Below, piece after piece: positions 58,824 through 64,000 of a DNA stretch of 64,000 bases (its first letter is position 1; each line of letters starts with the position of its first letter). The DNA lies in the NCBI GenBank assembly GCA_029964075.1, contig CM057147.1, positions 20,853,513 through 20,917,512 on the forward strand. Reading direction: 5' to 3'. Both the position numbers and the translations under genes were made by a program. The stretch is from Patiria pectinifera. Taxonomy: Eukaryota > Echinodermata > Asteroidea > Valvatida > Asterinidae. The notes below the pieces were generated by a model. That model saw nothing but the letters and a program-made list of their open reading frames with translations, made no database searches and had not been told where the DNA came from.

Positions 58824-61521
58824 TCGTAGTATTCTGTAGCCGCTGATACTGTCTTGTTGATAACCATGGTGGCATTTGTGCCATCTTCTGCGGTGACATT
58901 CACCTCCACTTCGTACTCTGGACCGTCCATGGGTGCGAAGCAGTAGATGGTGTTCCAATCATGATCACAGGTACTCCACGGAAGGACGGTCGTGAAGGAA
59001 GCAAAGAAATAGTAGAGAGCCCAGGCGATAATGACGTTGTAGTAGAAGTCTACGAAGAAGGCGATGAGGACAACGCACCATCCCACGCCTGTTACAGATA
59101 TATTAAACCGTTAGGCCTATATAGAGCACACTCAATCACGAATGTAAATCTTGGTAAAGCCGCAGAGTTTCTGTTTATTCTGCCTGTGACTTTCGACATT
59201 TTGTGTAGGCTAGAAACCACAAATAGCTGTTCGATAGCTTTTTAGGAGTCTACACATTAAGCAGCAAGATAACTTCCGATTCGTGCTGTGTCTTGGCCGA
59301 TACTCGGCCGATCCTCGTATATTTTAGAGTGTGCAGGCGATAGCTTCTGTACTCATATTATGCCAGTAGGTTCCATTTATATTTCAGAAGTACAGCGACA
59401 GACAAGTATCGTATTGTTTTAAAGGATGACTCTTTTTTACTGACACCGCCGTCGAAAATTCTGTCAAACAATTTGCTTACACTTATTTTATCTGAAAGGT
59501 AAGCATTTCTTCGTTCTTAGATTCTTAATCTTAACCTTTTTATCTTGCAATTTCTGTCATTTAAATATAGCGAAAGGAGTTTGAACGCCCCTGCAAAAGT
59601 AACGATGTCGTTGTAACGGTTTTACAACACATTGTCTAGGGATTGTGGAGGGGCTGTTATGTTATTTGTTGTTCGTTCGTTTTAGTAAATTCTGGGCATA
59701 CTTTTATCAATTTCAAGTTTTCATTTTTTTTATCAAGAATGAATGATATTAAGCAATTCAACAACGAACAATATTTATTCAATTTGTTGTGTATACATGA
59801 TTGATTTGTGCATGTTTATAAGATCGATGGCAAGTCTGCGTGCACATGCCAGTATAGTAATTCAAACTGACAAAAATATTCTTGACACTATAAGTCAATA
59901 AAGAGGAAACGTATAGGTCAGAATGGTTTCTGCGTTGGACATGGTGATTGATGCTGTATAAGCATCAAAGTATAGACCAGAGTAATTCTGCGAAATGGCT
60001 GTTATCGAGTCGCCCATCTGCACTGACAACGACGTCTAGTTTGTTTTCCAAATTACTTCAATGAATTCCCTCAGCAACCAAAAATATCCATAAATTTCGT
60101 GATAGATTGGAAACAAATGTAGTGGCTGAATGGTGTCAGCACCTTAACGCACTCGATACCGTATACGGCACTGCAGGGGCCGGACGCCATATTGCCCGCG
60201 GATATATTGGCCCAAAAAGAGGACGGGCGAAAATCCATCGAACCTACGCCGTCGGAATCCCTCAATTTCTCGGAAGAGGAGATGAGCTCAGGATGACCCG
60301 AGCCTCCCCCCTCATTATCGTCTTTAAACGCAAGGAGGAACTGGATTTCGGACACTAAAACCCTGGGATTTCAAAAGGATTTAATTAAGGAAAGAAATCG
60401 AAGTTGTTCCCAGTAGCATGCCGGGGATCCCTTTACGTGGCGGTTCGATGGTGGGTTAGGGTTACCGGAAGCGCGAAGCAAACTGTGCTGCTCTTTTTTG
60501 GCGTTCTTTGATTCTCTGATATCCGCGCCGGAGGAACTATCCAAGAGATTAAAACCGCAAACTCTATCCACACTCGATCACCAGTTTCATTAGCTTTTGA
60601 CCGGGCCTCTGAGTTAGACAACCTTGATCCTGGATCTGGGAAAAAGCCAATCCAAATGTTAGTGTTTGAGCGGTGTTCGGTGAAACTTGCTATTCCACTG
60701 ACAACTGTGAAAAGACTGTTCTTTACTGGAGTTTATAGTTTCTCGGATTGTGACTATGTCAACTCAGACCATGCAGTACGTACGCCTGGTGTGTTACTTC
60801 ACTATCGTTACCTTTTTTTTCTCGTAAACTACATGAGACAATGAAAAATTCTGCTCCAAATAGTATTGTACACTGCAACAGCGGGTGTTGCTTAAAAAGG
60901 GCCCATGACATGAATTTTACTTAAGAACATATCCTGTGCAACATTTCACTTCTCTTAAATGTATAGACAAATATTGTACACCCCTTTTTGATTAATCTTA
61001 TTGAAAAGTGCAATTCTTTAAACATTTAAAATTGTCCATGCTTTTCCTGACAAATGAGGGCGCGGTTGCTGTGATGTCATTTCAGGAAGAGACTGTTCAG
61101 TTCAGGGATTTTCAGTTCAAATTGTTAATGACACTTCTCTGACTCATGTTCTCATTTTGACCCTTTTTGACCCGGAAAGTGTCACTTTGACCCGGACAAG
61201 TGCCAGGCCCCATAGGACACGAATTTCGGGTGAAATCTGAGCGGAACTTTTAGAGTGTATGCGGTAGTTACATTTTACATCAAAAAAGTAGCAAGTGCAA
61301 CTTCTCTTTCAACATTACAATGAAAAAAACCTATACAAATTAACAAGGTATGTTCTGAGGGAGAATTAGACTTGTGTCAGTCTTACCTTTGAAGATGGGA
61401 CAGACTTTGTCCCAGACCGTGATGGCGCCCGTCTGGTTATACTGGCCCAGGGCAAGCTCCAGGTAAAAGAGTGGAATGCCGCAGATGAGAAGCATGATCG
61501 TGTAGGGAATCAGGAATGCAC
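58824..61521 (-). CDS. SLC6 monoamine-type neurotransmitter transporter (two exons, partial)
   Basis: Exons 61387-61521 and 58824-59088 join in phase 1. The first encodes GAFLIPY, then [19 protein letters not shown] (TM2) and CPIFKG. The second encodes [27 protein letters not shown] (TM3), LPW, and extracellular loop 2 with the C-x8-C pair ([10 protein letters not shown]) and N-glycosylation sites NVT, NAT and NKT. The pattern fits the SERT/DAT/NET branch of Na+/Cl- coupled symporters that clear amines at the plasma membrane. The end phase (2) demands a further exon to the left, but none is found before the 58254 gap. The TM1 exon (expected ...NGGG end) is not seen up to 64000. Confidence 0.9.
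59089..61386 (-). other. SLC6 intron
   Basis: A 2.3-kb intron. The block 60100-60680 is richer in GC, with overlapping open frames up to 94 codons on both strands. No protein similarity was recognised, so it is left uncalled. Confidence 0.6.
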
Positions 61522-64000
61522 CTGAAAATACAATAACAGAATAAAATGGGTCTATTCTGTTTCGCATTGATGGCCAGAAGAGGGCGCTATAAAGCAATAA
61601 ACTATTCATTTCCCTCTTACTCGTCATCCTCAGACCCAGTTAATAATGAAACAATAAAATCCCAAGACGAATTTCAATGCAGTGATTTTTCAGAATCGGA
61701 GCTGTCTCACAAAAATGTATTTAATATTTTGACCACAATATCACCGTGGTCGAATTTCCGTTTCAAGTACATGTATTTCCAACATATCAGCATATGCTAT
61801 TAGGGCAACGAATACCCTATAACATTTTTTTCCGAATTAATAAGATAAAGATTTACGGAAGCACCATGTGACAAAGCTCTTTTGTGAGTTTGTGGGGTTC
61901 TGAAAAGTTTGTGGGGTCCTGCACTTTTGGAAAAAAAACAACGACTCTAACAAAGTAGTTTTTCCGTCACTACCTTCATTATTATATTTTTTATATTATT
62001 AATGAACTGCAATGCCCGATTTCATCTGCTGGCATCATTAATTTCTGTATAGTGGTAATGCGTTTGTCGAATGACACATTAATTTAGGGGAACCTGACCT
62101 GGGAGGGCAATAGCAACAGAGCTGACCCATTCAATTAGTTAATGAGTAAATTAACGTTCTGATTCAACTCCCACCGTGTGCCATATTAGCTTCATTCCCT
62201 CGTGCTAATTGGGGCTATTGTTTATTACCTGAAAAAATATTCCAATACACGCTGACTCACTGATGTCTTTCATTTATCTTTGACTATTTGAAGACAGCAA
62301 TTCGTCCCTGTGATTAACACTCGCGCACCATAAGAATACAATTGTGACAACCTAATGTTGAGTCAGAAAATACGAGTCGATGGATGTCGGGAAAATGCAG
62401 AATCGAATGGAGATTATAGTGTTACGAATTTTACTCTTTCACAACAAAACGTCCCACCAAAAATTTACGTGATAAATCGATTTGGCATCATATCAAACTT
62501 GCAAGCACCAGAACATATACTGAGAATTGTTTTTGTACAGAAATTGCAAAGATAACAGAGAGAGAGTAAAGCCTTCATTCGGCTGAGCGGAACAAAGAAA
62601 GGGCAGGAATATTTACGGTTGTATAAGTAAATTCAAACAGATACATCTGTTCTCGGACTGTTTCGAAGCGGTGTGCATTATACTCTTTTAACACGATAGC
62701 CAAATACAAAACTGTTCTTGAAAATACCGTTATTGGAAAGGGGTGTACATTTGACACAGCGGTCGAAGACAAATTTGCATTTAGGGCCTATAAGCATAAC
62801 ACTAACCAACAATTTGCAATTATCAGCAGGACCCTGTGTTGGTGTGTTTAATTAAAGCAACATTATGGCTCTCCCCCGTGACTTACGGCCGGTGAGCAGG
62901 CCGCCCTTTGATTTGTTAATTTCCGTAGCCGGGGCCAATCATGTTGATATTACCCGTGTTTATTAAAAACAGCGAATTGCTGCTAAACTTGCGGGAGACT
63001 CGCCCAGGCATGCAGGCGCGCTGTGGCGTTGACAGACTGCAAGAACCTATAGTTGGTTTGATGTCAACTTTACCCTCTGTCAGTACATACACTGAGTATT
63101 AAAGGAGGGTCCCAAAAGGGGACAGAACTCGGTTTCAGTGTTGTAGTCATCACTGAGTTCATCGCTAGTTCGGTCACAGGTAAATCACAAGTCCCTTCAC
63201 AAAATATAGTCACAAGTAAACAGGGCATGGACAATAACAAAGGGGTGCTTTTGACACGGCTCATTTGAATGGCTTGTGACTTGACTTGAAATTACTAGTC
63301 TTGTTAGGACTAATTGTGATGACTCGACCACAACACCGATCTGTTTTATTCAAATGTGCGTGTCAATTATCATTTAGAGCGGCTTTGTCCGTGCAGTGGG
63401 GATGATGTCTTACTCATTTGCGAAGGTCGTCTGATGCTGCAGTCATTAACGTTGGTCAAAATCCAATTCGGATATCATGGTGTCTGTGTTCTTGGGCAGG
63501 TGTCTGTTTTCACAAGAGCTCTTAACCATTTTAAACCGTATGATCCACTGCACTGATATTTGTAAAAAAAAAAATTTAAATAGAAATCTGATCACGTGTT
63601 TGATAGGCTTTGTTGTATCTGGGTCATCAGAAATATGAGCCTTGACTTATCCTTCTTGTTTATGGCACAGCAAACATTATACATTATTCATCACTAGAAC
63701 TTTTTTTGACCAATGAGAACTCTTTTCGTATGATCAACCAATTGGTGATCTATTCTCAGTTTGAAAATGTATGAACTAAATCTGTAAAGGCCTACGTAGG
63801 CCTATTCGGTAAGTGTGTGAAACTACATTGATTTTAACTCTTGTTGAACACCATCACTCAAATTTTCCCTCAGCACATTTGAAGTTGTCCTTCGCGCTGG
63901 AAACGTTAACCGTAGCATCAGTAGCCTCACGTATTGGTTTTATTTTATTTTATTTCATCACCCAAAACTGTACCCAAAACACATCACCCAAAACTGTACG
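61522..64000. other. Unannotated right end
   Basis: Probably SLC6 intron. A short GACTTGTGACTTGA-type repeat related to the 1945-2811 element lies at about 63272-63300. The last 45 bases contain tandem CACCCAAAACTGTAC units. No exon is recognised. Confidence 0.5.

Noticed and set aside
60071-60571. Overlapping open frames up to 94 codons on both strands in the SLC6 intron
   Set aside because: GC-richer sequence without recognisable domain, splice signals or conserved motif. Kept only as an intron note.

Overview
The window is animal (metazoan) nuclear DNA. It has spliced genes with GT-AG introns, phase-matched domain exons, tRNA-derived SINEs, non-LTR retrotransposon relics and many short inverted-repeat DNA transposons. 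Gene content (a C-type lectin/EGF/LDLa protein, MS4A/CD20-like tetraspans, SLC18 and SLC6 transporters) and repeat style suggest a marine invertebrate deuterostome, perhaps an echinoderm or hemichordate; the phylum is an inference. Two runs of exactly 500 N (14318-14817 and 58254-58753) look like scaffold joins of unknown true size. No bacterial-type features are present.

Layout. (1) 1-4838, plus strand: the 3' half of an SLC18 (vesicular monoamine transporter-like) gene in six phase-consistent exons, with a hAT-like insertion in one intron. (2) 7265-12385, minus strand: the 3' part of a secreted or extracellular protein with a C-type lectin domain, seven EGF-like domains and a C-terminal LDL-receptor class A module. 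Its EGF exons expanded by tandem duplication of a block of about 1.13 kb that carries a SINE. (3) 12.4-15.9 kb: intergenic DNA with nested inverted repeats and the first gap. (4) 16.4-58.0 kb, minus strand: a tandem array of MS4A/CD20-like four-transmembrane genes. It contains an orphan first coding exon (A0), A1 (intact, 258 residues predicted), A2 (tetraspan core intact, cytosolic tail broken), A3 (probable pseudogene) and A4 (intact from TM1 onward; first exon predicted to lie in the second gap). First coding exons recur every 9.3-13.2 kb, and the extra length of the A2 unit is explained by insertions. Flanking DNA shows A0/A1 units pairing with each other and A2/A3-A4 units pairing with each other. 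(5) 58.8-61.5 kb, minus strand: two exons of an SLC6 monoamine-type neurotransmitter transporter; the rest is in the gap or beyond the window. (6) 61.5-64 kb: no gene recognised.

The tetraspan array therefore sits between a vesicular-type and a plasma-membrane-type monoamine transporter gene; any functional link is speculation. The most unusual non-genic items are a 160-bp inverted-repeat element whose loop is telomere-like TTAGGG DNA (54193-54352), a 469-bp element built around a repeated 12-bp motif (47293-47761), a 313-bp hairpin MITE (55560-55872), and a perfect (AACCC)16 array that reads as G-quadruplex-prone (GGGTT)16 in the sense strand of an A2 intron. Coordinates of exons were set by hand from splice signals and reading phase; no database search was run.
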